Positions 18,483 through 27,959 of a stretch of 48,618 nucleotides of DNA are shown piece after piece. A program made the position numbers and the translations under genes. Positions within the stretch are counted from its first letter, which is position 1. Each line of letters starts with the position of its first letter. The DNA is taken from NCBI RefSeq assembly GCF_015709515.1, contig NZ_JADNQZ010000039.1, positions 1-48,618 of the forward strand, read 5' to 3'. The stretch comes from Methylocystis sp. H62. Lineage in GTDB: Bacteria; Pseudomonadota; Alphaproteobacteria; Rhizobiales; Beijerinckiaceae. Below the pieces are notes generated by a model, which was not told the origin of the DNA, did not search any database, and saw only the letters and a program-made list of their open reading frames with translations.

Positions 18483-19691
18483 ATGCCTCCAATTCCGCGA
18501 TATCGCGCTCAGGCGAGTCAAAACCCTGTGGCGATCTTTCTTTCCGCGGGTTTCCGCCCCTTCTTCCTTTTTGCCGCGCTCTGGGCCGCTGTCGGGCTGC
18601 CGCTCTCCATCGCCTATCTGGAGGCGGCGGCCGAACTGCCGACACGCTTCGCGCCCTCTCTCTGGCACGCGCATGAAATGGCCTTCGGTTTTGGCGGCGC
18701 CGTCGTCGCGGGATTCTTGCTGACGGCCATTCCAAACTGGACCGGTCGGCTGCCCCTGCAAGGCGCGCCGCTCGCCGGCCTCGTCGCCCTTTGGCTTCTC
18801 GGCCGCATCGCCGTCCTGACTTCGAATAGTGCGCCTGCGCTTGTCTCCGCGGCGCTCGACCTCGCTTTCCCGGCGGTCTTTATCTTCGTTGTCGCGCGCG
18901 AGATCGCCACGGGGCGAAACTGGCGCAACTTGCCCATGGTCGCCGCTCTCGCGCTTCTGTTCTTCGGGAATCTGCTCACGCATCTCGAAGCGATGGACCT
19001 TGCCGCGACGGGCGCCATCGGGGCCCGCGTCGGCGTCGCGACCCTCATCATGCTCATCGCCATCATCGGGGGGCGCATCGCGCCGAGCTTCACCCGCAAC
19101 TGGCTGGCGAAGAATTCGCCAGCTGAAGTGGAGCCCGCGCCTTTCGGCGCGCTCGATCGTTTCGCGCTCGCGGCGACGCTCGTGGCGCTCGTCGCCTGGG
19201 TCGCGTTTCCCGACGCCGGACTTACCGCGGCTCCGCTCATTATCGCCGGCGCGGCGCTCTTTCTACGTCTTATCCGCTGGCGCGGCGTCAGCACGCGCGC
19301 GGAACCGATGCTCTTCGTGCTGCATCTGGGCTATGGCTGGGTGCCCTTGGGCTTCCTGCTCATCGGCGGCAATGAACTATGGGGAGTCGCGGGTCCTGCC
19401 GCGCCTCTGCATGCCCTCACCGTCGGCGCCATCGGAACAATGACGCTCGCGGTGATGACCCGCGCAACGCGCGGCCACACCGGTCGCCCGCTCCTCGCAG
19501 ATCGGTGGACGGCCGCGATCTACGTCGCCATAACTTTGGCGGCCATCCTGCGCATCGGCGCGCCTTTCATGGGCGAGCACTACTTCGCAGCCCTCGCGGT
19601 CGCCGGCGGGATGTGGAGCCTGGCCTACGGCCTCTTCGTGGTGCTCTATTTCGGGATGGTGACGACGAGGCGCTTGCATCAAACCGCCTAA
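18483..19691 (+). CDS. nnrS: NnrS family haem-copper membrane protein
   Basis: This 402-aa protein is almost entirely hydrophobic, with about twelve membrane helices, and matches NnrS over its length: GFRPFFLFAALWA near the N-terminus, WHAHEMAFGFGGAVVAGFLL, GRIAPSFTRNWL, PLHALTVGAIGTMTLAVMTR and GHTGRPL. NnrS proteins protect cells during nitric oxide stress and usually lie beside NO or nitrite reductase genes. Here it is convergent with a NO reductase gene on the other strand. A ribosome site (GGGGAAG) precedes ATG 18483. Confidence 0.93.
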   Translation: MPPIPRYRAQASQNPVAIFLSAGFRPFFLFAALWAAVGLPLSIAYLEAAAELPTRFAPSLWHAHEMAFGFGGAVVAGFLLTAIPNWTGRLPLQGAPLAGLVALWLLGRIAVLTSNSAPALVSAALDLAFPAVFIFVVAREIATGRNWRNLPMVAALALLFFGNLLTHLEAMDLAATGAIGARVGVATLIMLIAIIGGRIAPSFTRNWLAKNSPAEVEPAPFGALDRFALAATLVALVAWVAFPDAGLTAAPLIIAGAALFLRLIRWRGVSTRAEPMLFVLHLGYGWVPLGFLLIGGNELWGVAGPAAPLHALTVGAIGTMTLAVMTRATRGHTGRPLLADRWTAAIYVAITLAAILRIGAPFMGEHYFAALAVAGGMWSLAYGLFVVLYFGMVTTRRLHQTA

Positions 19692-19733
19692 AGGCCAGTT
19701 CCCGGAAAGGTCGACCAAGCTTGCCGACGTTTC

Positions 19734-20132
19734 TCACCCGAGGGCAAACTTGCCAAGCGGGCTATGCTTGCGTGCGATGCTATAAATGAAAAGAAAAGCT
19801 GCGATCGCGCCGGCCATCGCCGCCAACCGCAACTTGAACGCCTTGGCTCGGAGCGCCCAGTAACCCAGAAAAATATAGAGCGGCAGCATGACCACGACCT
19901 TCATGGTCAGCCAAGTGTCAACAAACGGGTATTGACGCGTGACGGCCGTCAGCATGAGGGCAGCCGTGAAGAGCACGGTGTCGATAGCGTAGGAGGCAAG
20001 CCGCGCGAGCAGCGACGGTGGCCATGACGCCGCGAGCAAGTTCAAAGCGAGCGCCCGCATAAGGCAGAAGCCGCCGCTCGCCAGCGCCGCCGCGACGTGG
20101 ACGGCGCGAATCTCGAAGTAATAGGCTTCCAT
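19734..20132 (-). CDS. SirB2-like four-TM membrane protein
   Basis: This 132-aa protein has four hydrophobic helices, with RAVHVAAALASGGFCLMRAL early, an inner VDTWLTMKVVVMLPLYIFLG segment and a basic loop (RAKAFKLR). This matches the SirB family of small inner-membrane proteins, often found beside NO-reductase and NnrS genes. It lies 12 bp after the NO-reductase gene on the same strand and probably shares its transcript. The function is not established. Confidence 0.8.
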   Translation of the reverse strand: MEAYYFEIRAVHVAAALASGGFCLMRALALNLLAASWPPSLLARLASYAIDTVLFTAALMLTAVTRQYPFVDTWLTMKVVVMLPLYIFLGYWALRAKAFKLRLAAMAGAIAAFLFIYSIARKHSPLGKFALG

Positions 20133-20144
20133 GCAAGTGGCGGA

Positions 20145-22451
20145 TCACGCCGCACGCTTCGCCGGTCCCGCCTCCAGTTCCCTGTCCTCCTGCTCCACTT
20201 CATGAGGCTGGCGGCGCGGCCGGAGCCACAGGCTGACAACGAACCAGGCGAAGGCCAATGCGCCTATCGAGAAGACCGTGTCGCCCGGCACGCGCATCCA
20301 TACCAAAAGATCGACGATCGGCTGCTGCATGAACTGCTCAGAGCGGGCGTACCAATAACCTTCATTGATCGCGGCAAGGAGTTGCAGCGTGCCGAGCGGC
20401 AGGAGCGTGAACAACGCCATCATCGCCAGCCCCACGTTGAAGCACCAGAAGCTGATGCTGAGGATCTTCTCGTTCCAGACGAGTTCGGGCATCATTCCGC
20501 GCAGGCAGAACAACACGAGGCCGATGCCGAGCATCCCATAGACGCCGAACAGCGCCGTGTGGCCGTGCAGCGGTGTCAGGTTGAGCCCCTGCATGTAATA
20601 GAGCGAGAGCGGCGGGTTGATCAGGAAACCGAACAGACCGGCTCCCACGAGATTCCAGAAGGAGACAGCGATGAAGAACAGCACGGGCCATTTATAGCGC
20701 TGCATCCATGGCGTGGCGCCGCAAAACCGCCAATGCTCATAGGCCTCGAAGCCGATGTAGGCGAGCGGCACGACTTCCAGCGCGGAGAAACTGGCGCCAA
20801 GCGCCAGCACCGACGTCGGAGTGCCGGCGAAATAGAGATGATGCAGTGTGCCGATCACGCCGCCGGCCATAAAGACAATCGTCGCGAACAGCACCGCCGA
20901 AGTTGCCGGCTTGACTGCGACCAGGCCGAGGCGGGTGAACAGGAAGGCGACGACGGCGGTGGCGAACACCTCGAAAAACCCTTCGACCCACAAGTGCACC
21001 AGCCACCACCGCCAATACTCGACCATCGACAGATGCGTATGCTCGTTCCACATCAGCCCCGCGCCGTAGAACAGGCCGATCGCAACGGTCGAGAGGAAGA
21101 AAAGAGCGACGATGGAGCGTGACTCATTTTTTACCAGCAGCGCCGGCCACAAGGCGCGGCCGACGAGGATGAGCCACAGCAGCAGTCCGATAAAGAGGAA
21201 CCACTGCCAGAAACGCCCGATATCGGCATACTCCCAGCCCTGATGCCCGAACCAGAAATTGTGTTCCAATCCCAGCCGTTGCATGACCGCGAGCCATTGG
21301 CCCGCGAAGGCGCCGACGACAATGATCAGCAAGCAGATCCAGAGCACATTCACCCCGAGCGCCTGGAACTTCGGCTCGTAGCCGGAAATCGCCGGCGCCA
21401 TGTAGAGCCCAGTGCCCAGCCAGGCCGTGGCGATCCACAGCACGGCCAATTGCGTGTGCCAGGTGCGGGTGATCGAATAGGGAAGGATCTCCGCCATCGG
21501 GTAGCCGTAAAACAGCTGCCCCTCGACCTGGTAATGGGCGCTTATGGCGCCAAACAGGATCTGGACGAGAAACAGGGCAAGAAGCACCCAAAAATACTTG
21601 GCGGTCGCGCGCATGGACGGCGTGACCCTCACGTTGCGCATCGGATCACGCGCGGGCACGTCGCACGTCTCGCCGCCGCGCGCATGACTGACGGCGCGGT
21701 GCCAGCCGAGAAGCCCGATGCCGGCAAGCAGAAAAACCACGCTGAACGCAGACCAGATGAAGGTGGTTGCAGGCGGGCGGTTGTCGATCAACGGCTAGCT
21801 CGGCCAGTTGTTGGTGTAGGTGACGTGGCTTCCCGGCCGCTCCGTGGTCGCGGCCCACGCGGTCCACCAGAAGAAGGCGCATAGCGCCCGTCGATGCTCG
21901 GCGTCGGCGACAGTGCCGTTCTTCATTGCGTAGTTCTCGCGAAGCTCCGCGCTGCGCGGATCGTCGCCGAATAGGCTCTCATAGTGGCTAGAGACGAGGA
22001 CGATCGCCTGAGCCCGCTCCTCAGACACAGTGATTGTCCCAGTTTTCGGATCGAACGTGTTTCGCCTCATCATCGGGCGCAGCCGTCCCCGCAGAGAACT
22101 CTGCTGCTCCTCGCTGAGATCAGCGTAGCGGCCGGCCGCGAACTCGCGGCGCGCCCAGGCGTCCAGGATGGCGACGAGTTCCCGGTGCTGCCAGTCGGCG
22201 GTCCAGTCCGGCGCGACGTAGCCGCCATGGCCCCAGACGGAGCCGAGTTGCATACCGCCGATCGACTGCCATACCTGCCGGCCGCGCTGGATGTCGTCGA
22301 TTGTATAGACCGTTCGGCCTCTTTCCGTAACGACGCGCTCCGGCAATGGCGGCGCCTTGACGCTGATTTCGCGGCCAATGAGCAAAAGCACGGCGAAGGA
22401 AAGCGCCAACAGGGCGACGAGCGAGATCCAGAGTTTACGCGCGCTTTCCAC
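20145..22451 (-). pseudogene. norZ: Quinol-dependent nitric oxide reductase (qNOR) split by one amber codon
   Basis: GTG 22451 follows AGGAGG at good spacing. Codons run in one frame to 20145 apart from a TAG at 21795-21797. The 5' part (218 aa) has one membrane helix and the periplasmic domain with RGRQVWQSIGGMQLGSVWGH. The 3' part (~548 aa) is the catalytic NorB-like core with HTQLAVLWIATAWLG, WNEHTHLSMVEYW, GTLHHLYFAGTP and PLHGHTALFGVYG carrying haem and Fe ligands. Together they are the normal qNOR length. Relatives have Glu where TAG stands (NNWPSE-PL), so a single GAG-to-TAG change explains it. It would reduce NO to N2O with quinol. Either it is a recent pseudogene or two polypeptides are made. 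Confidence 0.9.
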
Positions 22452-22535
22452 GACGCCCTCCTAGAACTCAACAGCGAAACGGCCGGCGCGGCGCATCGTA
22501 AAGGAAAGCGCCCAGTGCGAGTTCAAGAGTCGCCG

Positions 22536-22830
22536 CTACCTTCCAAACAGACGCTCTCGGTTCACGTCATCTAGGGAGCTTCGCGGAATCGCCAATACAG
22601 GACAAGGCGCTTCGTGTATGACGCGCTCGGTTGTGCTCCCGATGATCGAGTCCAAAGCGCTATCGCGACCATCGGTCTGCATAACGATCAGGTCAGCGCG
22701 CATTTCTACCGCACAAGCAACTATCGTTCCAACGAGACTCACCGTTGCGGATCTCCAGATTTGGAAACCCCCCGTCTTCCAGATTCAAGGCTCGAGCTAT
22801 TATCGGCGACAACGCTCGTGCAACGGTCTC
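22536..22830 (-). pseudogene. Universal stress protein (UspA) C-terminal relic
   Basis: The open frame from a GTG at 22742 gives ADLIVMQTDGRDSALDSIIG and TTERVIHEAPCPVLAIP, the ATP-binding end of UspA-type proteins. Upstream, in another frame, lies ARALNLEDGGFPNLEIRNGE, which fits the preceding strand and helix. The shift is near 22738. The N-terminal half is missing. It lies just upstream of the NO-reductase gene. Confidence 0.65.
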
Positions 22831-22946
22831 CATCTAGAGCCGGTCCCTCAGGTCGAGGCAAAATTACAAGCGGGAGAACTTAGAGAATGCCATCTTCCAT
22901 GGCGTTCCGCTCCCAATGCTTCTTTCGTCAGCCGCTGGTCCAAATT

Positions 22947-23552
22947 CTAGGCTCGGCGCACCATGCCGAGGAATTCCTCTCGTGAGCGGGCGTCGTCGCG
23001 GATTACGCCGAGTAACCGGCTAGTGGTCAATGTGGATCCGAGCGTGTTCACGCCACGCAAGGTCATGCAACTGTGTTCGGCCTCGACGACCACTCCTACT
23101 CCTTGCGGCTCGAGAATTTCCTGGATGGCTTCGGCGATCTCAGCGGTTAGCTTCTCCTGAATCTGTAATCGACGCGCGAATCCGTGCACGACCCGCGCCA
23201 GTTTGGAGATTCCCACGACCCTGTTTGTCGGCAGGTAACCGACATGCGCGCGTCCGATCACCGGCAGCATGTGATGTTCGCAAAAAGTAACGACGCGGAT
23301 GTTCTTCAATACGACCAGCTCGTCATAACCGCCCACTTCTTCGAACGTGCGCTTGAGATATTCGCGAGGATCGGCGGCGTAGCCAGCGAACAATTCGCGA
23401 TAAGAACGCGCCACCCGCTCAGGCGTATCGATCAAACCTTCGCGGTTCGGATCGTCGCCTGCCCATTCGATAAGAACCCGCACAGCCGCTTCAGCTTCAG
23501 CCTGGGTACGCTTCGACCTTCGGACTCCGCTAAAGTTGTTGTCCAAACCCAT
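22947..23552 (-). CDS. folE: GTP cyclohydrolase I
   Basis: The start at 23552 ([12 protein letters not shown]) gives 201 aa, the usual length; the open frame further upstream does not look coding. It has the substrate and zinc motifs: [37 protein letters not shown] (zinc Cys and His), [19 protein letters not shown] and [15 protein letters not shown] with the second zinc Cys. It converts GTP to dihydroneopterin triphosphate for folate or pterin synthesis. A second, broken copy of its 3' end lies at 38.1 kb. An accessory folE in such a region may be a backup enzyme or serve a pterin-requiring pathway. Confidence 0.93.
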   Translation of the reverse strand: MGLDNNFSGVRRSKRTQAEAEAAVRVLIEWAGDDPNREGLIDTPERVARSYRELFAGYAADPREYLKRTFEEVGGYDELVVLKNIRVVTFCEHHMLPVIGRAHVGYLPTNRVVGISKLARVVHGFARRLQIQEKLTAEIAEAIQEILEPQGVGVVVEAEHSCMTLRGVNTLGSTLTTSRLLGVIRDDARSREEFLGMVRRA

Positions 23553-23693
23553 TAAACGACTCGGGCCGTCACGAAATCGATCTGCATGGGCCGAAACTAG
23601 ATATTCAGTTTGTTGGCTTGACGCTCGATCATTCGCGCATCTCCTAACATTATTCGGCGGGTGCTGCGTCTGTTGCGGTAACAACTGATCACC

Positions 23694-23726
23694 CCGATGG
23701 AAGCCCTGCTTGGGGCTATCCATCGG
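23694..23726 (-). terminator. Strong hairpin downstream of copper-propeller gene
   Basis: CCGATGGA (23694-23701) pairs perfectly with TCCATCGG (23719-23726); inside, AGCCC pairs with GGGCT around a TGCTTG loop, with one bulged base. It begins 18 bp after the end of the copper-propeller gene, so it probably ends that operon. No long T-run follows. Confidence 0.6.
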
Positions 23727-23743
23727 AGCTGACTTGCAGTGGC

Positions 23744-25585
23744 TCAGTTGCCGCGTTGCTCCTTGTTCAAAAGCTTGAGCCATCCCTCGACTTCGGCGCT
23801 CAACTTGCCCGTTCCCGCGAGTTTTAGCGTGGGCGCCAGCATGCCACGCTCGACGATCGGCAAGGGCAGCACGCCCTGTCCGCCCATGCCGTTATGCGCG
23901 GTGATCTGACCGTCCTTCGAATCCGCGAGCAGAATGCGGCCTACGACTTCGAGCTTATCCATGTCGATAACGATCAAGTCATTGGCGAATTTGCTCGCCA
24001 CATAGGCGTAATAGCCGCCCCCCTTCTTATGTCCGAAGTTGACGCCGTGGCAGCCTGCTTCGCAGGGCAGGCTTTTCACCACCTTGTCGGTCTTCACGTC
24101 GACAATCGTGACTGTGGCGCTCAATGTGTTCGCCGTGACGACGTATTTGCCGTCCGGGCTGACCGGGGTCTGGATCGGAAGCAGGCCATAAGCCTCGCCC
24201 TTGTGCGCGCCGCTGATCGGGTCGTAATCGGCAGCGAGGTCGATGTCTTTGACCTTCTTCTTGTTGTCAATGTCGATGACCGTCAATGAGGAGAGCATGG
24301 CGGGGGGCGTGCCGAGCAGATTGGCGGCATAGCCCTTATGGTTCATGTCGCTCCAGATCGCGATCGGAATAACGCCGCCGGTCGGAATTTCCGTCGCTTT
24401 CTCGGTCGCGAGATCGACGACGGTAACGCTTCCCGCCAGCGCGTTCGGCGTCATCATATATTTGCCGTCGTCGGTGATGTGATGGCCGTGGGGGCCGGAA
24501 TGCGGGCCGACATTAATGTTGCCCATCGCCGAAGGGAATTCGCCAGGCGACAGTTTCGCCACGCGGTCCTCGCCATTGATGGCGACATAGAGCATGCCGT
24601 TTACCGGGCTCGTCATCACATGAGACGGATTTTGTCCAACGACCTGCGTGTTAAGAACCTTTCCGCTCTCGCGGTCGAAGGTGGTCAGCCGTTTGTCGAA
24701 CCATTCCGTCTGATAAATGTATTTATATGTCGGATCGGGCCACATATTGTGAGGGTTGTTCATATTCTGCTCGACGCCCTTGACTTTTTTCTTGAGCGTC
24801 CAATCCGCCGCGTCGATTTGCGTCGCCGTTCCGAACTTCGTCTTGCCGCTCACCCCTTCAAACTGCGTGTTGACCCAGACCTCGCCGACGCCGGGCGTCT
24901 TGGGCGTCAGCAGCGTGTTCGGCGCCGAAAGGCTGAGCGCGCTCAGATTGATCTGCGCGCCGCCGAGATTGAGTCCGAGATCGGGAAGCTTCACCTCCCA
25001 CTTCGGCTGCCGATAGTCGCGCCATAGCGCCGGCGTCGTGGCGACGAAGAAGGTGCGGAGCAGCTTCTTGGCGATGTCGCTTGTCGTCGGAACTTTGGCG
25101 CCGGTCACGAGCTGCAATTCGCCGCCGATGTCCAGCCCTTCCGTCTTCGGATCGTCGACGACAACGGCGCCGAACATGTAGGGATGGACCTTGCAAGTGA
25201 AGACATAGAGCCCCGGTTTGTCGAAGGTCTGCGTAACGCTGGCGTTCGACGGCTTCTCCTGATCGACCGGGAATTTGTCCGCGCCAGGCTGCCAGGCAAG
25301 ACTGGTGATGGTGTGATCCGTATTGGTGTCCGTCATCTTGATGAGCACCGCCTCGCCAGGCTTCACCACAACGAGCGAGCCGCCGCTCTTGGGATCCTTG
25401 AACCATTTGCCGGGCTCGTCGGTCATCTCCAGCACGGCCGACGGTAGGACCCCGGGGCGGCTGATGATGACGTCGTCAGATTTCACGGCGTCTTTCGCCT
25501 GCGCCGCCAGCGGCGCAGCAAGCGAGGTCGTCGCCACGGCCAACGTCAGAAAGGATACGCGGTTCATGATTGTTGCGTGGTTCAT
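23744..25585 (-). CDS. Amicyanin-like cupredoxin fused to YVTN beta-propeller, periplasmic
   Basis: ATG 25585 is chosen for its GGGGGAG 8 nt upstream, giving 613 aa. Residues 1-30 are a signal peptide ([19 protein letters not shown]). Residues 36-50 hold [15 protein letters not shown], shared with the 29.7-kb membrane protein. Residues about 65-145 form a cupredoxin with type 1 copper ligands H91, C131, H134 and M137 (CKVHPYM, the short amicyanin loop). From about 260 on there are YVTN-type blades ([60 protein letters not shown]). NosZ has propeller then cupredoxin with CuA; here the order is reversed and the copper site mononuclear. It follows the oxidase by 28 nt, so it may exchange electrons with it. 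Confidence 0.88.
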   Translation of the reverse strand: MNHATIMNRVSFLTLAVATTSLAAPLAAQAKDAVKSDDVIISRPGVLPSAVLEMTDEPGKWFKDPKSGGSLVVVKPGEAVLIKMTDTNTDHTITSLAWQPGADKFPVDQEKPSNASVTQTFDKPGLYVFTCKVHPYMFGAVVVDDPKTEGLDIGGELQLVTGAKVPTTSDIAKKLLRTFFVATTPALWRDYRQPKWEVKLPDLGLNLGGAQINLSALSLSAPNTLLTPKTPGVGEVWVNTQFEGVSGKTKFGTATQIDAADWTLKKKVKGVEQNMNNPHNMWPDPTYKYIYQTEWFDKRLTTFDRESGKVLNTQVVGQNPSHVMTSPVNGMLYVAINGEDRVAKLSPGEFPSAMGNINVGPHSGPHGHHITDDGKYMMTPNALAGSVTVVDLATEKATEIPTGGVIPIAIWSDMNHKGYAANLLGTPPAMLSSLTVIDIDNKKKVKDIDLAADYDPISGAHKGEAYGLLPIQTPVSPDGKYVVTANTLSATVTIVDVKTDKVVKSLPCEAGCHGVNFGHKKGGGYYAYVASKFANDLIVIDMDKLEVVGRILLADSKDGQITAHNGMGGQGVLPLPIVERGMLAPTLKLAGTGKLSAEVEGWLKLLNKEQRGN

Positions 25586-25613
25586 GCCTTTAACTCCCCC
25601 GTTCCGCCATTGA

Positions 25614-26591
25614 TCATTCGATGACGCGGAAATCACCCATCATTCCAGACTGCATGTGTTGGATAACGTGACAGTGGTAGTGCCAGTCGCCGGGGCCAAC
25701 ACCCTCGCCGGCCTTCACGATGAACGAGGTGCGGCTGATTGGACCGATGTTGACGGTGTCAACGCCGGCGGTTGCTCCGGGCTCGATCCAGCGATGCGCA
25801 TGGAGATGGAAAGTATGGAACGCGGTGCCAATCCCCATGACGTGGAAGCGAACCTTTTCGCCCAGGCGCGCGCCGACGGTCGGATTAGTCCATAACGGAA
25901 TCTCCTTGCCGCCCTCGATGATATGATTGAGCTCCTGACCCCAAAAGGTCGTTTCATGCATCCAGATGATGAATTCGCGTTTCACATCGGCAAGATCAAC
26001 GTCGACGATCTTGCCGTCGATGAGCGCAGGAACCTTCCCGCTCGCCGGATTGATGATGAGCGTACCGAACAGCCCCTTGTCCTCGGCTCCGAGCATCGGA
26101 TTGCCGAATGCATGATCGTGATAGGCCCACGTGCCTGCCGTTCCAGGCGCGGCCGTCCATTTGTATGTGTAAGGTTTGTCTGGGAACGCAGCTTCGTCGG
26201 CGACGCCATTCAAAACCTTCATGGTGCCATCGCTGTCGATCTTGAAGTGCACGCCGTGGACATGGATGCTGACCGGCAACGCCGAGTCGGCGATGCCATG
26301 TTGAAGAGTCACCTCGGCGACGTCCCCCTCTTTCATGACGAGCGTGGGACCAGGGATGGTAGGACCGCTCGCATACCGATCCGTAAGGTCGCTTTCTTTT
26401 CCCGTGGAAGATTTGACCTTGTGACTGACCATCTCATAGGCCAGCTGACCCGACGGCATTGCGCTTGCTTTGAGCGTGATCAAATGTTGGTCGGCGGCAG
26501 AGGCTGCGCTAGCGGCGAGAAGCGCGGCTGGCCACATGAGCAAAAACGCGAACGAACGTGAAATCCCCAACTGCGCCCAGGTTCTTAGCAT
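25614..26591 (-). CDS. Two-domain multicopper oxidase (small-laccase type)
   Basis: ATG 26591 (GGAG 9 nt upstream) gives 325 aa with a signal peptide (FAFLLMWPAALLAASAASA). All copper ligands are visible: H110/H112 and H158/H160 in domain 1, and H259, H262/H264, H306, C307, H308, H312 and M317 in domain 2 (HTFHLHAHRW; WHYHCHVIQHMQSGMMGDF). The type 1 copper is in the second domain only, as in type-B two-domain laccases, not NirK, whose type 1 site is in domain 1. Such enzymes work as trimers reducing O2 to water. The substrate is unknown; a phenol, Cu(I) or the neighbouring cupredoxin are options. An ECF-like promoter lies upstream. Confidence 0.9.
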   Translation of the reverse strand: MLRTWAQLGISRSFAFLLMWPAALLAASAASAADQHLITLKASAMPSGQLAYEMVSHKVKSSTGKESDLTDRYASGPTIPGPTLVMKEGDVAEVTLQHGIADSALPVSIHVHGVHFKIDSDGTMKVLNGVADEAAFPDKPYTYKWTAAPGTAGTWAYHDHAFGNPMLGAEDKGLFGTLIINPASGKVPALIDGKIVDVDLADVKREFIIWMHETTFWGQELNHIIEGGKEIPLWTNPTVGARLGEKVRFHVMGIGTAFHTFHLHAHRWIEPGATAGVDTVNIGPISRTSFIVKAGEGVGPGDWHYHCHVIQHMQSGMMGDFRVIE

Positions 26592-26678
26592 CGCATCACA
26601 CTCCTTCGAGCGGAGAACCGGGGACAATGCCGGCGATCGATCCGATCGCGCGCGCCAACCAGTTCGATCCGATACGAC

Positions 26679-26708
26679 TTAGATGCGACGGAACGCTGAG
26701 GTCTTACC
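26679..26708 (-). promoter_or_regulatory. ECF-type promoter-like element before oxidase operon
   Basis: On the minus strand GGTAAG (26708-26703), 15 nt, CGCATCTAA (26687-26679). Spacing and the second half match copy A at 14.15 kb exactly. It overlaps the last codons of the anti-sigma gene and leaves a leader of about 80 nt to the oxidase ATG, so the oxidase operon can be transcribed apart from the sigma genes. Confidence 0.6.
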
Positions 26709-26964
26709 TCGAAGGAAAAGTTTTTTCTGCGTTCACGAGTCTCAGAAGGGCGAGATAAACCTCTTCGCACTCGGGGCACTGATGCATATGGTGTTTAACC
26801 TCGGGCAATAAGGCTCCGGCGTCCTGACCGGATGCCTCAATGTCGACGTAACGTGGAAGTTCATCAAAATATTCCGTGCACAGCATCTCCTCTCCGCTCT
26901 TAGCGGCGAAGACGGTGTCAATGAGGCGGGTAAAGTCTTTGTGTTTCATGTCGGGTTCCGGCAC
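26704..26964 (-). CDS. Zinc-finger anti-sigma factor (soluble, 86 aa)
   Basis: A GTG start at 26964 lies 6 bp after the sigma stop; an ATG five codons later is an alternative. The product has an acidic helical N-terminus and HHMHQCPECEEVYLALLRLV. The HxxxCxxC arrangement is typical of ZAS-domain anti-sigma factors. There is no membrane helix, so it would act in the cytoplasm, perhaps as a redox or metal sensor on its zinc cysteines. Position directly after the ECF gene supports the role. Confidence 0.8.
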   Translation of the reverse strand: MPEPDMKHKDFTRLIDTVFAAKSGEEMLCTEYFDELPRYVDIEASGQDAGALLPEVKHHMHQCPECEEVYLALLRLVNAEKTFPSR

Positions 26965-26970
26965 GACTGA

Positions 26971-27675
26971 CTATAAGATGCGTTGAACGGAGGAAGTCTT
27001 ACCCTCCGAATGGAGATGGGTTCCCGATTTTGGCTCGTCAAACACGGCAATAAGATCTTTGTGCGTCACGCCTTCTTCGAGCAAAGCCTGCTTGAGCCGT
27101 TTACGCGCATCGTGGATGAGTTTGTAAAGATTATTCCGATTAGAACCCAACCATTCGGCGACCTCGTCCAAGGGCATCCCCTGAAAAGCGTGAGCGACAA
27201 GTGCGGTCCGTTGCAAGGGAGTAAGCTTGGCGCCGATAAGTCGCGCAAGTAGAGTCCACGCTTCGCGCTGCTGTAGACTGCGCTCCGGCCCCGGTTCTTG
27301 AATCGGCCAAGCCGGCAAAGTCTGTCCAAGCTGAGCGCGCTCGATCGTAGCTTCTCGCCAGCGACGGCGGCGCAGCTCTCCGAGCACGACTCTGATTGCG
27401 ATTGAATAAGCCCAAGTCATAAAGCGGCTTTCGCCGCGAAAGTCTCCAAGTTTTGATTGTATAATGAGAATGGCCTCTTGTGCGCAGTCTTCAGCAAGGT
27501 GCTGCGCTTCATCTGAACGCGTTGATTCTTGCGTGGCGTAGCCTTTCGCCAAATAGGCCCGAATTGCCGCAAGCAGTCGTGCTCGAAGGTCCGCAAGCGC
27601 CAACTGTTGGTCTCGACCGCTCTCCTGAAGCGCCGTCAGCCACTCTGCATTGGATCGTTGCATAATTTCCATCAC
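26971..27675 (-). CDS. ECF RNA polymerase sigma factor
   Basis: This protein of up to 234 aa has region 2 (EDCAQEAILIIQSKLGDFRG, then ESRFMTWAYSIAIRVVLGEL) and region 4 (LTPLQRTALVAHAFQGMPLD, then EVAEWLGSNRNNLYKLIHDA). The N-terminus begins GTG-ATG at 27675 with no strong ribosome site; the ATG at 27663 is another candidate. A weak ECF-like element ends only about 13 nt upstream, so the transcript may be nearly leaderless. The product is followed by the anti-sigma, oxidase and copper-propeller genes, which are probably its targets. Confidence 0.9.
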   Translation of the reverse strand: MMEIMQRSNAEWLTALQESGRDQQLALADLRARLLAAIRAYLAKGYATQESTRSDEAQHLAEDCAQEAILIIQSKLGDFRGESRFMTWAYSIAIRVVLGELRRRRWREATIERAQLGQTLPAWPIQEPGPERSLQQREAWTLLARLIGAKLTPLQRTALVAHAFQGMPLDEVAEWLGSNRNNLYKLIHDARKRLKQALLEEGVTHKDLIAVFDEPKSGTHLHSEGKTSSVQRIL

Positions 27676-27687
27676 GGCTCAGGAGAA

Positions 27688-27717
27688 ATTAACGCGGGTG
27701 CGTGACAAACGCGTACC
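27688..27717 (-). promoter_or_regulatory. Weak ECF-type promoter-like element before sigma gene
   Basis: On the minus strand GGTACG (27717-27712), 15 nt, CGCGTTAAT (27696-27688). The spacing equals the other copies, while the second half matches less well. It would allow autoregulation. The rest of 27718-27959 shows no gene. Confidence 0.35.
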
Positions 27718-27959
27718 GCAGCCAAATGTAGCAACACTTTAGGGAAATGCCATCCTCATGAACGGCTGGGATTTTTTGCGGCGCAACTAAGTCTCTGATC
27801 CGCTGCGGGCAGGGAAAGCTGCTAAACGGCGCCCGCGGCATGGACGATAGTCCTTGGAATTTCGAAGCGCCGTTATAGCTAAAGAGAACAAGACTGATTC
27901 GGGCAGTCTGGCGCCATTGAATTGCGAGCGTCTCCCCCGTTTCGCAAAAAAGATGCTAT

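Noticed and set aside
22947-23783. Upstream extension of folE to 23783
   Set aside because: FolE length and start fit 23552; the extra ~77 codons overlap the end of the copper-propeller gene and the terminator hairpin.
25614-26591. The oxidase as a copper nitrite reductase (NirK)
   Set aside because: NirK has its type 1 copper in domain 1; here the Cys-His-Met ligands are in domain 2 and paired HxH motifs are in both domains, as in two-domain laccases.
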